The notes beneath the pieces were generated by a model. That model did not search any database, had not been told where the DNA came from, and saw only the letters and a program-made list of their open reading frames with translations. The translations under genes were made by a program, and so were the position numbers. DNA of 50,277 nt, from the NCBI GenBank assembly GCA_017481945.1, contig JAFUOJ010000007.1, positions 1 to 50,277 of the forward strand, read 5' to 3'. Position 1 is the first letter of the stretch. Each line of letters opens with the position of its first letter. This DNA is from Parabacteroides sp. (GTDB lineage Bacteria; Bacteroidota; Bacteroidia; Bacteroidales; Tannerellaceae). Of this stretch, positions 24,902 through 34,408 are shown piece after piece.

Positions 24902-27586
24902 TTATTTACGTCCTGACTCTTTAATCAAGGTTGTAATCTTCGTATTTAATGAGTCGGCTTTCAACAGTTGTTCCAAAGTGATGTGCATTCGGTAGCACCA
25001 ACAATGGTGTGCGTCTGCCGGGACATTGATTCGTTCCGCTTCGTAATCCTCTCGCTTGATGGAGTCATCCATTGCAAACCAATCTTGCAACGGGAGAATC
25101 GTCAGCATAGAGGGAGCAGCCAAATGGTTGGTAACAATCTGCGTAGCAAGCTCTGCCGTACAAAGTTCCGGAGCTTCTCCCTTATGTCCTAATACCTCAT
25201 TGTAATACCGTTGCGTCTTTGCCCGATCTTCCATCCACCAACTGCGGAGGGGTGACATATCGTGCGTAGAAGTGGTACATACGGAATAGTAGGGCAACTG
25301 GTTCATATCCGAGAACTCTCGGTTCGGAGCCTTTGGCATACGTTCGATCTCCAGACTGAATATCTGCAACCGGTTCATCACATCGGGTACGGACTCCGGA
25401 ATCATTCCTAAGTCTTCACCGCAGACCAACATGCTGGTGTTACCCACCAACGGAGTCAAGCGTTTGAAGGCACGGGCTTTCCAGAAGTCGTTATGGCGGT
25501 GGTAAAAGAAATGCCAATAGAGCTGGTCGAAAGCGTAGCGGTCGGTAGCTTCTAACTCGCGATAGATATAGGATTGATAAGCAGATATACGCGGATGGAA
25601 CTTCTCCGGTTCGCGTGGGTCACGCAGAAAGAGGACTTCGTTAGCGATGGCAAACAATCCCGCTTTAATCTGCTGAGAGATTTCATCATTCTTCCCGTAG
25701 AACAGTGTCTCAATCTTCCGCTGTGTATCACAGAAGGGTTTCAAGACAAAGTGATGAGAAGAGGATTGCGCCAAAAAGGTATCTACCACCTCTGCTGTAC
25801 GTTCACCAAACAAATCGGGTAGATATTCCCGGTTGATATGGGGTGTAGTAAAGCGAGCCTCATTAAACGATAACCCCGCCTGTTCTATCTCGGCTTTCGT
25901 CAGAGGGAGTGCCGGATTAAAGTGTCCGCATAACCCCTGCACGTAGTCCAAAGGTACCTCCCAGATACGGAAAAAGCCCAAGATGTGGTCTATACGGAAG
26001 CAGTCGAAATAGTCCTCTAACTTATGGAAACGTTTCCGCCACCAAGCGAAGTCGTCCTGCTCCATACGATCCCAATTATAGGTCGGGAACGACCAGTTTT
26101 GTCCGGTGACAGAGAAGTCATCGGGTGGAGCTCCGGCTTGCCCGTTCATGTTGAAGTACTTCGGTTCCATCCAAGCCTCTATGCTGGTACGGCTAACCCC
26201 AATGGGTAGATCCCCTTTCAAGACGATACCATTGGCACGGGCATAATCGGAAACGGATTTGAACTGGGTGTGAAGTACATATTGCAGGAAGTAATTAAAG
26301 GTAATCTCCGGATAGGCTTCACTGCCTTCCGTACAGAGTTCTCGAATACGGTTCTTATCATACGAAGCATACTCCTTCCAATCATTGAAGTTGGAGGTAT
26401 TGTATCGGTCACGCAGGTAGCAGTAAGCGGCATAAGGCATAAGCCAGGACTCACTCTGCTCAAAGAAGCGTTTATAGGCCGGAGTATTCAGGATATAGGT
26501 TCCAGCCTGCTTGAAGTACTCACGACAGTAGGCAACTTTGTACTTGATCATCTCTTCATATTCGACCACTTCCGACCGGTTCAACTCAGCCTGTTTCAAT
26601 GCAAAGAAAGCGGCCTTGTCCGGGTCTGCCAATGCTCCCATTTGGGACAAGCTGATGTACATCGGATGAAGTGCATAGATAGAGATCGCACTATAGGGAT
26701 AAGAATCAATCTTGGTATGCGTAGTAGTCGTGTCATTCATCGGGAGAACCTGAATGATACGCTGGTGAGTCTGCTTTGCCCAATCAACCAACATACGCAG
26801 GTCTCCTAAGTCCCCTACCCCAAAGCTCTGCTCCGAGCGGAGAGAGAACACAGGGATTACCGAACCGGCACAACGCCAAGCGGGTAAGTTATCCCGAAAG
26901 TACAAACCGGAGATAACGACAGTTTCCTTTTCCTGCAGAGGAGCAAGTTGTAAGACGCGGTTCTCTCCCTCTTCCCAGGATAGGGGTTGCTGCTGTTCAT
27001 CCACCAATAGAAACTTATATTCTAAAGGATAAGTCACCTCCTCTGCGTCCAGTTCAATTGCCCAAACAGGAGCCTCTACACAGTGCATAGGGAGTGCCTC
27101 CTCCGGGTTCCAATTGCCTAAGCAGGGCTGGTTACCGACCATGCGTACAGATTGTCCCTTCTCTGCTCGTGGGACAAAGACTTCAAAGACCAGTTTCTTT
27201 CCGCTGGTAACGGTTCTTTCCTGCGTATCAGCGGCATGTGCAAACAGGCCTTTCGTGAAGGCAGAGGAATAGAAAGCTAAGTCGTGAGGTCGAACCAACC
27301 AATAGTCATAAAAAGTATATTGTTCTACCGCTTCGGAGAGAGTGACCGAATGGTTCCGCTCCCACTCTTCAGGGATCTGAGTATCTCCTTCACGTAGGAA
27401 ATAGCGGTACTTTATCTGACCTGTCCGTGTCTGTATTTCTAAATCTAACTTCCAACTACCGTCTCCTTGGCAGATCATTTCTTGAGCCAAGGCCGGCTCC
27501 CAATTTCCTAATTCGGGAACCGACCCTACCACATATAATTTCTGCCCCCAGGTCGTATGAAAGTGAATATTGAATGTGAGTTTCAT
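24902..27586 (-). CDS. malQ: 4-alpha-glucanotransferase (amylomaltase) with two N-terminal CBM20 domains
   Basis: This 894-aa cytoplasmic enzyme transfers alpha-1,4-glucan segments during maltodextrin or glycogen metabolism. Two starch-binding CBM20 modules come first (about 1-100, LYVVGSVPELGNWEP; about 128-225, VRMVGNQPCLGNWNPEEA). The GH77 barrel follows from about 245 (SFGVGDLGDLRMLVDWA, then QVLPMNDT). Catalytic residues are visible: the nucleophile Asp in FRIDHILGFFRIWEVP (near 529), the acid/base Glu in CGEDLGMIPESVP (near 725) and the third Asp in STHDMSPLRSWW (near 777). CBM20-CBM20-GH77 is the usual long plant-DPE2-like layout in Bacteroidetes. It lies 21 bp after the ribonucleotide reductase gene on the same strand, so they are probably cotranscribed although functionally unrelated. 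Confidence 0.92.
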   Translation of the reverse strand: MKLTFNIHFHTTWGQKLYVVGSVPELGNWEPALAQEMICQGDGSWKLDLEIQTRTGQIKYRYFLREGDTQIPEEWERNHSVTLSEAVEQYTFYDYWLVRPHDLAFYSSAFTKGLFAHAADTQERTVTSGKKLVFEVFVPRAEKGQSVRMVGNQPCLGNWNPEEALPMHCVEAPVWAIELDAEEVTYPLEYKFLLVDEQQQPLSWEEGENRVLQLAPLQEKETVVISGLYFRDNLPAWRCAGSVIPVFSLRSEQSFGVGDLGDLRMLVDWAKQTHQRIIQVLPMNDTTTTHTKIDSYPYSAISIYALHPMYISLSQMGALADPDKAAFFALKQAELNRSEVVEYEEMIKYKVAYCREYFKQAGTYILNTPAYKRFFEQSESWLMPYAAYCYLRDRYNTSNFNDWKEYASYDKNRIRELCTEGSEAYPEITFNYFLQYVLHTQFKSVSDYARANGIVLKGDLPIGVSRTSIEAWMEPKYFNMNGQAGAPPDDFSVTGQNWSFPTYNWDRMEQDDFAWWRKRFHKLEDYFDCFRIDHILGFFRIWEVPLDYVQGLCGHFNPALPLTKAEIEQAGLSFNEARFTTPHINREYLPDLFGERTAEVVDTFLAQSSSHHFVLKPFCDTQRKIETLFYGKNDEISQQIKAGLFAIANEVLFLRDPREPEKFHPRISAYQSYIYRELEATDRYAFDQLYWHFFYHRHNDFWKARAFKRLTPLVGNTSMLVCGEDLGMIPESVPDVMNRLQIFSLEIERMPKAPNREFSDMNQLPYYSVCTTSTHDMSPLRSWWMEDRAKTQRYYNEVLGHKGEAPELCTAELATQIVTNHLAAPSMLTILPLQDWFAMDDSIKREDYEAERINVPADAHHCWCYRMHITLEQLLKADSLNTKITTLIKESGRK

Positions 27587-27607
27587 CTATTTATAAGAGA
27601 GTTTAAA

Positions 27608-30181
27608 TCATCCACAACGCGAAGCTCCACAGTTTGTACAGATCAAGCAACCCTCTTGGTAAACAAGTGTTTCATGTCCACAGTTCGGGCATTTCTGTCC
27701 TTTAGCTTCTGTTCCGTTGGGTAAATATTTCTTTAATGCACGTTCCACACCATTCTTCCAAGTATTGATGGATTCGTTATTCAACTCCATGCCTTGAACT
27801 AACTTAATAACCTGATCGATTGGCATGCCATAGCGTAATACACCAGATATCAGTTTCGCATAGTTCCAGAACTCTGGATTAAACTTACCGTCCAATCCCT
27901 CGATGGTCATTTTATAACCACGTTTGTTCTTAAACTGGAAGTCATAATGCTTCTTCCCGTCCTCGTCATAGCTCTTAATAATACTACCTTTAGAGACGTT
28001 CTTCGGTAACATGATACCTTCGTCATCGTCAGCCAGACCGGTAAAGATCTCATACGGGCGACCGTTCAACAAACCGACAAAGGCGATCCATTTCTCACGG
28101 TTGTTTTGGAATTTCACTACATCGGCTTCCAATTCACGTGGACGAGTAGCCACAATCACCGGCGGCTGCATACAATTACAATCCTCTTTCTTCTTCTTAG
28201 CATTATTATCTGTAGACAGTAATACACCGGAACGAGAGCCATCACGATAGACTGTACATCCTTTGCAACCACATTTCCAAGCTTCTACATACAAAGCGTC
28301 CACCAAATCTTCCGTTACATCTGACGGTAAGTTGATTGTTACACTGATGGAATGGTCTACCCATTTCTGCATACGACCTTGCATACGGACTTTCTGTAAC
28401 CAGTCTACGTCATTAGAGGTTGCTTTGTAGTAAGGAGACTTAGCCACTAATTCGTCGATTTCCTCTTGAGAGTATTTCTTTGTAGTAGAGTAACCGTTCG
28501 CCTCCATCCAAGTGACAAACTTGTGGTGGAACACAATGTACTCTTCAAAAGCGTCTCCGGTCTCATCCACAAAATCCACACGAGTATCAGCGTCATTCGG
28601 ATTTACCTTACGACGACGACGATATACGGGTAAGAATACAGGTTCAATACCGGAAGTTGTTTGGGTCATCAAGCTGGTAGTTCCAGTCGGGGCAATAGTC
28701 AAACAAGCAATGTTACGACGTCCATACTGTACCATCTCCGCATAGAGTTCCGGATCTGCTTCGCGTATACGATTAATAAATGGATTATTCTCTTCACGTT
28801 TCGCGTCATATATCTCAAAAGCACCACGTTCTTTAGCCATTTCGACAGAAGAACGATAGGCAGCTAAAGCCAACGTACGTTGTACTTTCTCTGCGAAGTC
28901 GGTAGCCTCTTCAGTTCCATAACGTAATCCCAATGCGGCAATCATATCCCCTTCGGCTGTAATACCAACACCTGTGCGGCGTCCCAACAGAGTCTTACGT
29001 TGAATCTTTTCCCACAGGTGACGTTCGCTTTGTTTAACCTCCATAGACTCAGGATCTGAATCTACCTTAGCTAAAATCTGCTCAATCTTTTCTGATTCCA
29101 AATCGATAATATCGTCCATAATACGCTGTGCTAACGCTACGTGCTGACGGAACAAATCAAAATCAAAATAGGCCTCTTTTGTAAACGGATTCACTACATA
29201 AGAATAGAGATTGATCGCCAACAAACGACAACTATCATACGGACACAAAGGGATCTCTCCACAAGGATTTGTGGAAACGGTACGGAACCCAAGGTCGGCA
29301 TAAGAATCAGGTACGGACTCCCTTAATATGGTATCCCAGAAAAGGACTCCCGGTTCAGCCGACTTCCAGGCATTATGAATAATCTTTTTCCAGAGAGCAG
29401 CAGCGTCAATGTCTTTAACGGTTGCCGGATCGGTAGCATGAATCGGATACTGCTGTTTATAAGATGTACCATTAACAACAGCCTGCATAAATTCATCATC
29501 AATCTTAACCGATACGTTTGCACCTGTAACCTTTCCCTCCGTCATCTTAGCGTCGATGAACGATTCCGAATCCGGATGTTTAATCGATACACTTAACATC
29601 AAAGCACCACGACGTCCATCCTGAGCGACCTCACGAGTCGAATTTGAATAACGCTCCATAAAAGGAACTAATCCGGTAGAGGTCAATGCAGAGTTCTTCA
29701 CAGGAGATCCTTTAGGACGAATGTGAGACAAATCATGCCCTACTCCCCCACGACGCTTCATCAACTGTACCTGTTCTTCGTCTATTCGAATAATTGCTCC
29801 ATACGAATCCGCATCACCGTCTAATCCTATTACAAAGCAATTGGAAAGTGAAGCGATCTGGTAATCATTTCCAATTCCTGTCATCGGACTCCCCTGAGGA
29901 ATGATATATCGGAAATGATCAAATAAACTAAAAAGCTCCTCCTCCGAAAGTGGGTTCGGATACTTCTTTTCTATGCGGGCAATTTCATTCGCCAAACGAT
30001 GATGCATATCAACCGGGGACTTTTCATAAATATTCCCAAAGGCATCTTTCAAGGCATACTTATTTACCCATACTTTTGCAGCCAATTCATCCCCTGCAAA
30101 GTAATTTAAAGAAGCTTTAAATGCTTCATCGAAAGTGTAAGTTTTATGATTCACGGTTGTTCCAAGTTTAATGAGGCGCAA
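27608..30181 (-). CDS. nrdJ: Adenosylcobalamin-dependent (class II) ribonucleotide reductase
   Basis: This 857-aa enzyme reduces ribonucleotides to deoxyribonucleotides using a B12-derived radical and works with or without oxygen. The substrate-site motif NPCGEIPL (near 308) carries one of the redox cysteines. SNCFVIGLDG and GRRGALMLSVSIKHPD belong to the barrel, and APTGTTSLMTQTTSGIEPVF is the phosphate-binding loop. A C-terminal zinc ribbon (CPNC, then CLICTNC, then ending CG) provides the swivelling cysteines typical of bacterial NrdJ. No metallocofactor subunit gene is nearby, as expected for class II. An 8-bp dyad lies 33-60 bp upstream of the start. No cobalamin riboswitch was recognised in the 226-bp leader region. 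Confidence 0.92.
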   Translation of the reverse strand: MRLIKLGTTVNHKTYTFDEAFKASLNYFAGDELAAKVWVNKYALKDAFGNIYEKSPVDMHHRLANEIARIEKKYPNPLSEEELFSLFDHFRYIIPQGSPMTGIGNDYQIASLSNCFVIGLDGDADSYGAIIRIDEEQVQLMKRRGGVGHDLSHIRPKGSPVKNSALTSTGLVPFMERYSNSTREVAQDGRRGALMLSVSIKHPDSESFIDAKMTEGKVTGANVSVKIDDEFMQAVVNGTSYKQQYPIHATDPATVKDIDAAALWKKIIHNAWKSAEPGVLFWDTILRESVPDSYADLGFRTVSTNPCGEIPLCPYDSCRLLAINLYSYVVNPFTKEAYFDFDLFRQHVALAQRIMDDIIDLESEKIEQILAKVDSDPESMEVKQSERHLWEKIQRKTLLGRRTGVGITAEGDMIAALGLRYGTEEATDFAEKVQRTLALAAYRSSVEMAKERGAFEIYDAKREENNPFINRIREADPELYAEMVQYGRRNIACLTIAPTGTTSLMTQTTSGIEPVFLPVYRRRRKVNPNDADTRVDFVDETGDAFEEYIVFHHKFVTWMEANGYSTTKKYSQEEIDELVAKSPYYKATSNDVDWLQKVRMQGRMQKWVDHSISVTINLPSDVTEDLVDALYVEAWKCGCKGCTVYRDGSRSGVLLSTDNNAKKKKEDCNCMQPPVIVATRPRELEADVVKFQNNREKWIAFVGLLNGRPYEIFTGLADDDEGIMLPKNVSKGSIIKSYDEDGKKHYDFQFKNKRGYKMTIEGLDGKFNPEFWNYAKLISGVLRYGMPIDQVIKLVQGMELNNESINTWKNGVERALKKYLPNGTEAKGQKCPNCGHETLVYQEGCLICTNCGASRCG

Positions 30182-30213
30182 TTTTAAGAATAGTTTGTGG
30201 ATTCGCCAAATTA

Positions 30214-30241
30214 TTCAACAATGAAAATATATGTTGTTGAA
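30214..30241 (-). promoter_or_regulatory. Operator-like dyad upstream of nrdJ
   Basis: TTCAACAA and TTGTTGAA form a perfect 8-bp inverted repeat separated by 12 bp, centred about 47 bp upstream of the nrdJ start. The sequence does not resemble the NrdR box. The protein that would bind it is unknown. Confidence 0.4.
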
Positions 30242-30354
30242 AAGTTTTCTACTTCAAAACGACATTAAACTATTTATCAACACATTAGCCTTATCTGTCA
30301 ACAGTCAAAGTTTTCAAAAAGGAAAAGTCTTATTCACCTCTGATTTACACAAAT

Positions 30355-30388
30355 AAAAAAGGATGCAACTAAAAAGCAACATCCTTTC
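30355..30388 (-). terminator. Terminator of dnaA
   Basis: AAAGGATG / CATCCTTT forms an 8-bp stem, followed on the minus strand by a T-run. It starts 20 bp after the dnaA stop codon. Confidence 0.8.
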
Positions 30389-30407
30389 CCATCTTATATA
30401 ATAATTA

Positions 30408-31787
30408 TTAAGCCTTCAATAATGCTTCTATATCTTCCATTGAAGAACGGAATGACTTGTTCGTTTCGATCTGGTTCTTCACCGTTTTGCAAGCATGCAA
30501 AACGGTCGCATGATCTCGTTTACCAACAATCTTACCAATATGTGAATATGAACTGTCTGTATATTGTTTCGCCAAATACATTGTTACTTGACGTGCTTGT
30601 ACAATTTCACGCTTACGAGAGTTTGTCTGAATAGCTGACGCTTCCAAATTATAATATTTGCATACAATATCTTGAATAGACTCAACAGACACCTGCTTTT
30701 TCTCTAAACGAATGACTCTACTCATCACCTGTCTTGCCAAAGATAAGTCAATTGCTCTATTGAAAGCTGTAGAATAAGCAAGCAAAGAGGCAACAATACC
30801 CTCTACGTCACGAACATTTTCAGTAACATTACTTGCTATGAAATTAAATACATCATCAGGAATAACAACTCCATCATGTGTAATCTTATTTTTCAAAATC
30901 TTCTTACGCAGATCTAAATCAGGACGTTCCAACTCTGCTGTCAATCCCCACTTTAATCGAGTAATCAAACGTTCTTCCATCCCTTGTAAATCTACTGGAG
31001 CTTTATCTGAAGTTAAAATCAATTGTTTCCCCAAAAGGTGCAAATGATTAAATATATGGAAGAATGTATTTTGTGTCTTATCCTTTCCTATCAACTCCTG
31101 AATATCATCCAAAATCAAGACATCTACCTGCTGATAGAAATACATAAAATCATTCGTTGTATTCTTACGGATAGCCTCAGTATACTGAACGGTAAAAATG
31201 TGAGCTGAGACATATAAAACCTTCTTATCCGGATGAGTCTCTTGAATACGATTACCAATAGCATGGCACAAATGAGTCTTACCAACTCCTGATGGTCCAT
31301 AAATAAACATCGGATTATAGGTTTTTCCTGGCTCTTTTGCTATAGCTTCACTGGCAGAACGGACCAAACGGTTACTTGTCCCTTCAAAATAGTTATCGAA
31401 GCTATATCTCGCATTCAAATGAGAATCCCAATCTTGACGTGCACTTGATGCAAACAAAGAGGAAGGAATTTCAGAGGTAGTAGTATTTTTTGCTACAGGA
31501 GCAGGTCCAGCAGGCACTGTAATCTTACCATCTTCTGCCACCCTTATTTTATAAGCCAATTGGGTTCTTTCACCATACACACGATACAAAGCTTTTTTTA
31601 GAAGATCAAGATATCGAAGCTCTAACATCTCTTGAAAAAATGGAGTTGGAACCTCTATCGTAACTATTCCATCTTTATAAGATACTGGAATTATAGGTTC
31701 AAACCAAGTTTCAAAGACCTTTAGATCTAAGTTATCCTTTATGATCTTAAGGCATTCCCCCCACAATATTTGATGATCAGTTTGCAT
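30408..31787 (-). CDS. dnaA: Chromosomal replication initiator DnaA
   Basis: This 459-aa AAA+ ATPase melts the origin and loads the helicase. Domain I is recognisable at the N-terminus (WGECLKIIKDNLDLKVFETWFEPI). The linker is short. Domain III shows Walker A GPSGVGKTHLCHAIGN, Walker B VDVLILDDIQELIG and sensor regions. Domain IV ends with the DnaA signature HIGKIVGKRDHATVLHACKTV, which binds the DnaA box. Full length. It has its own terminator. The 369-bp AT-rich region upstream separates it from an MCE-domain gene. The usual dnaN and recF neighbours are absent, as is common in Bacteroidetes. Confidence 0.96.
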   Translation of the reverse strand: MQTDHQILWGECLKIIKDNLDLKVFETWFEPIIPVSYKDGIVTIEVPTPFFQEMLELRYLDLLKKALYRVYGERTQLAYKIRVAEDGKITVPAGPAPVAKNTTTSEIPSSLFASSARQDWDSHLNARYSFDNYFEGTSNRLVRSASEAIAKEPGKTYNPMFIYGPSGVGKTHLCHAIGNRIQETHPDKKVLYVSAHIFTVQYTEAIRKNTTNDFMYFYQQVDVLILDDIQELIGKDKTQNTFFHIFNHLHLLGKQLILTSDKAPVDLQGMEERLITRLKWGLTAELERPDLDLRKKILKNKITHDGVVIPDDVFNFIASNVTENVRDVEGIVASLLAYSTAFNRAIDLSLARQVMSRVIRLEKKQVSVESIQDIVCKYYNLEASAIQTNSRKREIVQARQVTMYLAKQYTDSSYSHIGKIVGKRDHATVLHACKTVKNQIETNKSFRSSMEDIEALLKA

Positions 31788-32156
31788 GATTTTCTTCTAT
31801 CTCAACTATACTTACAACTTCAATATTCCTTTTTACGACTACAAAGTTTAGAAATTAAATCTGAAAAAAAAAGTGCTATTTTATTTGGTACTTTGAATTG
31901 TTTAATATTATACTTATTGTCAATCAGTTAAATATAACACTTTGATAATCTATACATTAAATTAAATGTACTTTAGAAAAGCCTTTATTAATGAGCTTTT
32001 TTATAAGAATTCTTTTTTACCAAATATGTATTAACAAGGTCTTCAAATAGGGCTATATCACTATATTTGAAGACCTTACCAAAATTAATTTTACTTTCTA
32101 TTATTTCTTCTTTAATTAGAACAAATCTAAATAACTCCTTTTATTAAATTCCTCTC
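31788..32156. other. AT-rich region upstream of dnaA
   Basis: This 369-bp stretch has no gene. It holds a 14-bp perfect inverted repeat at 32036-32077 and a smaller AAAAGC / GCTTTT hairpin at 31977-32000. On the dnaA side no clean -7 was found; AAACTTTG (about 31846-31853, minus strand) is one base off consensus. No cluster of TTATNCACA-type boxes was seen, so an origin here is not supported. Confidence 0.5.
32036..32077 (-). terminator. Long perfect hairpin downstream of the MCE-domain gene
   Basis: AAGGTCTTCAAATA and TATTTGAAGACCTT form a perfect 14-bp stem with a 14-nt loop, 80 bp after the stop codon. No T-run follows it on either side, so it may be a factor-assisted terminator, an mRNA 3' end or a protein-binding dyad. 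Confidence 0.45.
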
Positions 32157-33041
32157 CTAAAACACAGAGAAATGCACATATCGTTTTGGATTTTCTCTTA
32201 AATCCAGTAACAGCTTTGAAGCATTATCTGCCGTACTATTCAAATTATCATAAAAAGAACGATCATTCAACAACAACCCCATGCTATTATCCTTTGAATT
32301 TAATTTTTGAGTCATCTGCTTTACATTTGCTAAGGTTTCATTAACAGCATTTACTGTTGTAACCAAATCCAACTTCTTTAAGTCAGTACTAACATCTGCA
32401 AAATTACCAGTAATCATTTTTAAATCATTCACAATTCCTGGTACATCCTTACTCAAAACTTGATTCAATTGACGAGAAGAGGCTGCTAAACTATTAGTCG
32501 TCTTTTCTATATGCTCCAATGATTGAGCTAACGCCGGATGATTCACCAAGGTCTGCAATCCACCTAAAATAGAATCAATCTTGGGCAATAACAATTCAAC
32601 TTGTGGAAGAATCTTATCTTGAACAGACTGCATCATATCAGCTTCCATTCGTCCTTCAATAGTTGCCCCTGGTTTCAAATAATCATCTATATACTTATTC
32701 AAATGGATATGCAATTCACCACCACCTAAAAAACTATTTACAATAGTAATATAACTTCCTTTATTAATCTTCATATGATCCTCTAATGTAATATCAATAG
32801 AGATCTTATCTACAGCATTGTAATCATATACAATATCGCTTACTAACCCCACTTTAAAACCTTCAACATAAACCGGACTTGAGATTGTTACCCCTTTAAC
32901 ATTTGAACAAGCAACTATATAATGATTAGTTGGTTTGAACAAATTAATTCCTTTCAAATAATTAATTCCTATATACAATAAAGCTACACTAATAATAGAA
33001 ACCAAACCGATCTTTGCTTCTTTTGTGAATATACTTTTCAT
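32157..33041 (-). CDS. MlaD/MCE-domain lipid-transport protein
   Basis: This 294-aa protein has one N-terminal membrane helix (VSIISVALLYIGINYL), then an MCE domain at about 35-115 (VKGVTISSPVYVEGFKVGLVSDI, SYITIVNSFLGGGELHIHL). A long helical region follows (about 130-280) with HIEKTTNSLAASSRQLNQVL and TTVNAVNETLANVKQMTQKL. MlaD-type proteins form rings in the periplasm that carry phospholipids between the membranes, working with an MlaE/MlaF transporter. Those partner genes are not in this window. It follows the amidase gene by 27 bp on the same strand, so the two probably share a transcript. Confidence 0.87.
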   Translation of the reverse strand: MKSIFTKEAKIGLVSIISVALLYIGINYLKGINLFKPTNHYIVACSNVKGVTISSPVYVEGFKVGLVSDIVYDYNAVDKISIDITLEDHMKINKGSYITIVNSFLGGGELHIHLNKYIDDYLKPGATIEGRMEADMMQSVQDKILPQVELLLPKIDSILGGLQTLVNHPALAQSLEHIEKTTNSLAASSRQLNQVLSKDVPGIVNDLKMITGNFADVSTDLKKLDLVTTVNAVNETLANVKQMTQKLNSKDNSMGLLLNDRSFYDNLNSTADNASKLLLDLRENPKRYVHFSVF

Positions 33042-33068
33042 ACTTATCTATATAATAATTCAGTTAAT

Positions 33069-34280
33069 TCAATATTTTACTTTCTCACCATCTTTAAAAG
33101 CTACAATAAATGCATCTTTAAAATTCTTTGCCACCTGGCGACGTAATTTTCGAATAGAGTTAAAACTTGTCGTCTCACCATATGTGTACTTATAAATACC
33201 TTTCTCCACAAAATAATCAACATTTTTATACCCCTTAAACAATTTTGAATTAGGAGATAGTTTCTTATCTGAAGTCAGTATTTGTATTTTATACACAATT
33301 TGATTTTCATTATTTTGTTTAACTATAGTTTTTTGAGGGACAGACAAATCCTCCTGACGAGAACGATTCAGTTCTTTCAGTTTATTTTTCTGAAGAATAT
33401 ACTCCTCACTGCCCGGAGGTGCAGTTATTGCCTGCTCTATGTTTTCTTTTTCCTCTACTTCTAACAATGAAGCAGCAACTACTGTTTTTCCATTCAAAGA
33501 TCCCTGTTTTCGATCATACTCTCCTTTGTACTTTGTAAAGGCATTATAAATGGCTGACGCTAATTTATTTTGCCCCTCACCTGTTTTCATAAAACGCTCT
33601 TCTGCTGCATTCGAAATATACCCTAATTCTATAAGAACACTTGGCATACTCGTTTTGCGTAAAACCAAGAAACCGGCTTGCCGTACGCCACGGTTATTAC
33701 GCTTAGCAACAGTAAAACATTTTTGCACCTCTGAAGCCAAACTAATGCTCTGCTCCATGTGTTTGTTTTGCATAAATTCAAAAATTATATAAGATTCAGA
33801 AGAGGTAGGATCAAAACCTTCATACTTTTGCAAGTAATTATCTTCTAAAAGAATTGCAGAGTTCTCTCTCATTGCCACTTCCAAATTTTCATCGCTACGA
33901 GCCAACCCTAAAGTATAAGTTTCCGTACCAGAGACAGAACTACCTCGTTTTACTGCATTTGTATGAATAGAAATGAATAAATCTGCTTTATTCCGATTGG
34001 CAATATTTGCACGTTCATCTAAATCAACAAACACATCAGTCTTACGCGTATAAAGGACTTTTACATCTCTATGTTTCTCCGAAATCAAATTCCCTAATTT
34101 TAGCGCAACGGACAAATTAATTGTTTTCTCATTAATAGAAGCACCTTTTGCCCCAGGATCTTTCCCTCCATGACCAGCATCTACTACGACAATAAAATTT
34201 TTCTCCCTTGCCTGAGAGACCGGCAAAGTAGAAAAAAATACCACAAATAAACAGATATACTGAAATACTTTTCTTGTCAT
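33069..34280 (-). CDS. N-acetylmuramoyl-L-alanine amidase with C-terminal SPOR-like domain
   Basis: This is a periplasmic zinc amidase (Amidase_3) that cuts the stem peptide from peptidoglycan glycan strands, often at division. The start at 34280 gives 403 aa with a clear signal peptide (MTRKVFQYICLFVVFFSTLPVSQA). An ATG 12 bp earlier would sit almost at the expected transcript start. Zinc and catalytic motifs are DAGHGGKDPGA (His), NEKTINL (Glu), FISIHTNA (His) and VLIELGYISNAAEE (catalytic Glu). The C-terminal region from about 325 (IVYKIQILTSDKKL to FKDAFIVAFKDGEKV) looks like a SPOR domain, which binds denuded glycan. It is followed by the MCE-domain gene. Confidence 0.9.
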   Translation of the reverse strand: MTRKVFQYICLFVVFFSTLPVSQAREKNFIVVVDAGHGGKDPGAKGASINEKTINLSVALKLGNLISEKHRDVKVLYTRKTDVFVDLDERANIANRNKADLFISIHTNAVKRGSSVSGTETYTLGLARSDENLEVAMRENSAILLEDNYLQKYEGFDPTSSESYIIFEFMQNKHMEQSISLASEVQKCFTVAKRNNRGVRQAGFLVLRKTSMPSVLIELGYISNAAEERFMKTGEGQNKLASAIYNAFTKYKGEYDRKQGSLNGKTVVAASLLEVEEKENIEQAITAPPGSEEYILQKNKLKELNRSRQEDLSVPQKTIVKQNNENQIVYKIQILTSDKKLSPNSKLFKGYKNVDYFVEKGIYKYTYGETTSFNSIRKLRRQVAKNFKDAFIVAFKDGEKVKY

Positions 34281-34306
34281 GATTGGAAACATCTCACAAT
34301 TTGGGA

Positions 34307-34314
34307 CAAAAGTA
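34307..34314 (-). promoter_or_regulatory. -7 element of the amidase operon
   Basis: TACTTTTG on the minus strand, 26 bp before the chosen ATG, is a full match to TAnnTTTG. No clear -33 TTG was seen. Confidence 0.5.
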
Positions 34315-34352
34315 ATGTTTTTTAATGACTAAAACAGGAATGAACTTAAATA

Positions 34353-34388
34353 AAAAAAGGGTGAATTCATACAGAATCACCCTTTTTT
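34353..34388 (-). terminator. Terminator of the DUF6528-like lipoprotein gene
   Basis: AAAAAAGGGTGA-TTC pairs with GAA-TCACCCTTTTTT with a single bulged base. The stem itself supplies the T-run on the minus strand. It lies 20 bp after the stop codon. Confidence 0.85.
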
Positions 34389-34408
34389 CTATATTCTAAC
34401 TTATCTTT

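Noticed and set aside
30182-30354. Cobalamin riboswitch in front of nrdJ
   Set aside because: No B12-box-like conserved segment could be recognised by eye; only a simple dyad is present.
31788-32156. Chromosomal origin oriC upstream of dnaA
   Set aside because: The region is AT-rich but has no cluster of DnaA boxes. The 14-bp hairpin alone is not evidence of an origin.
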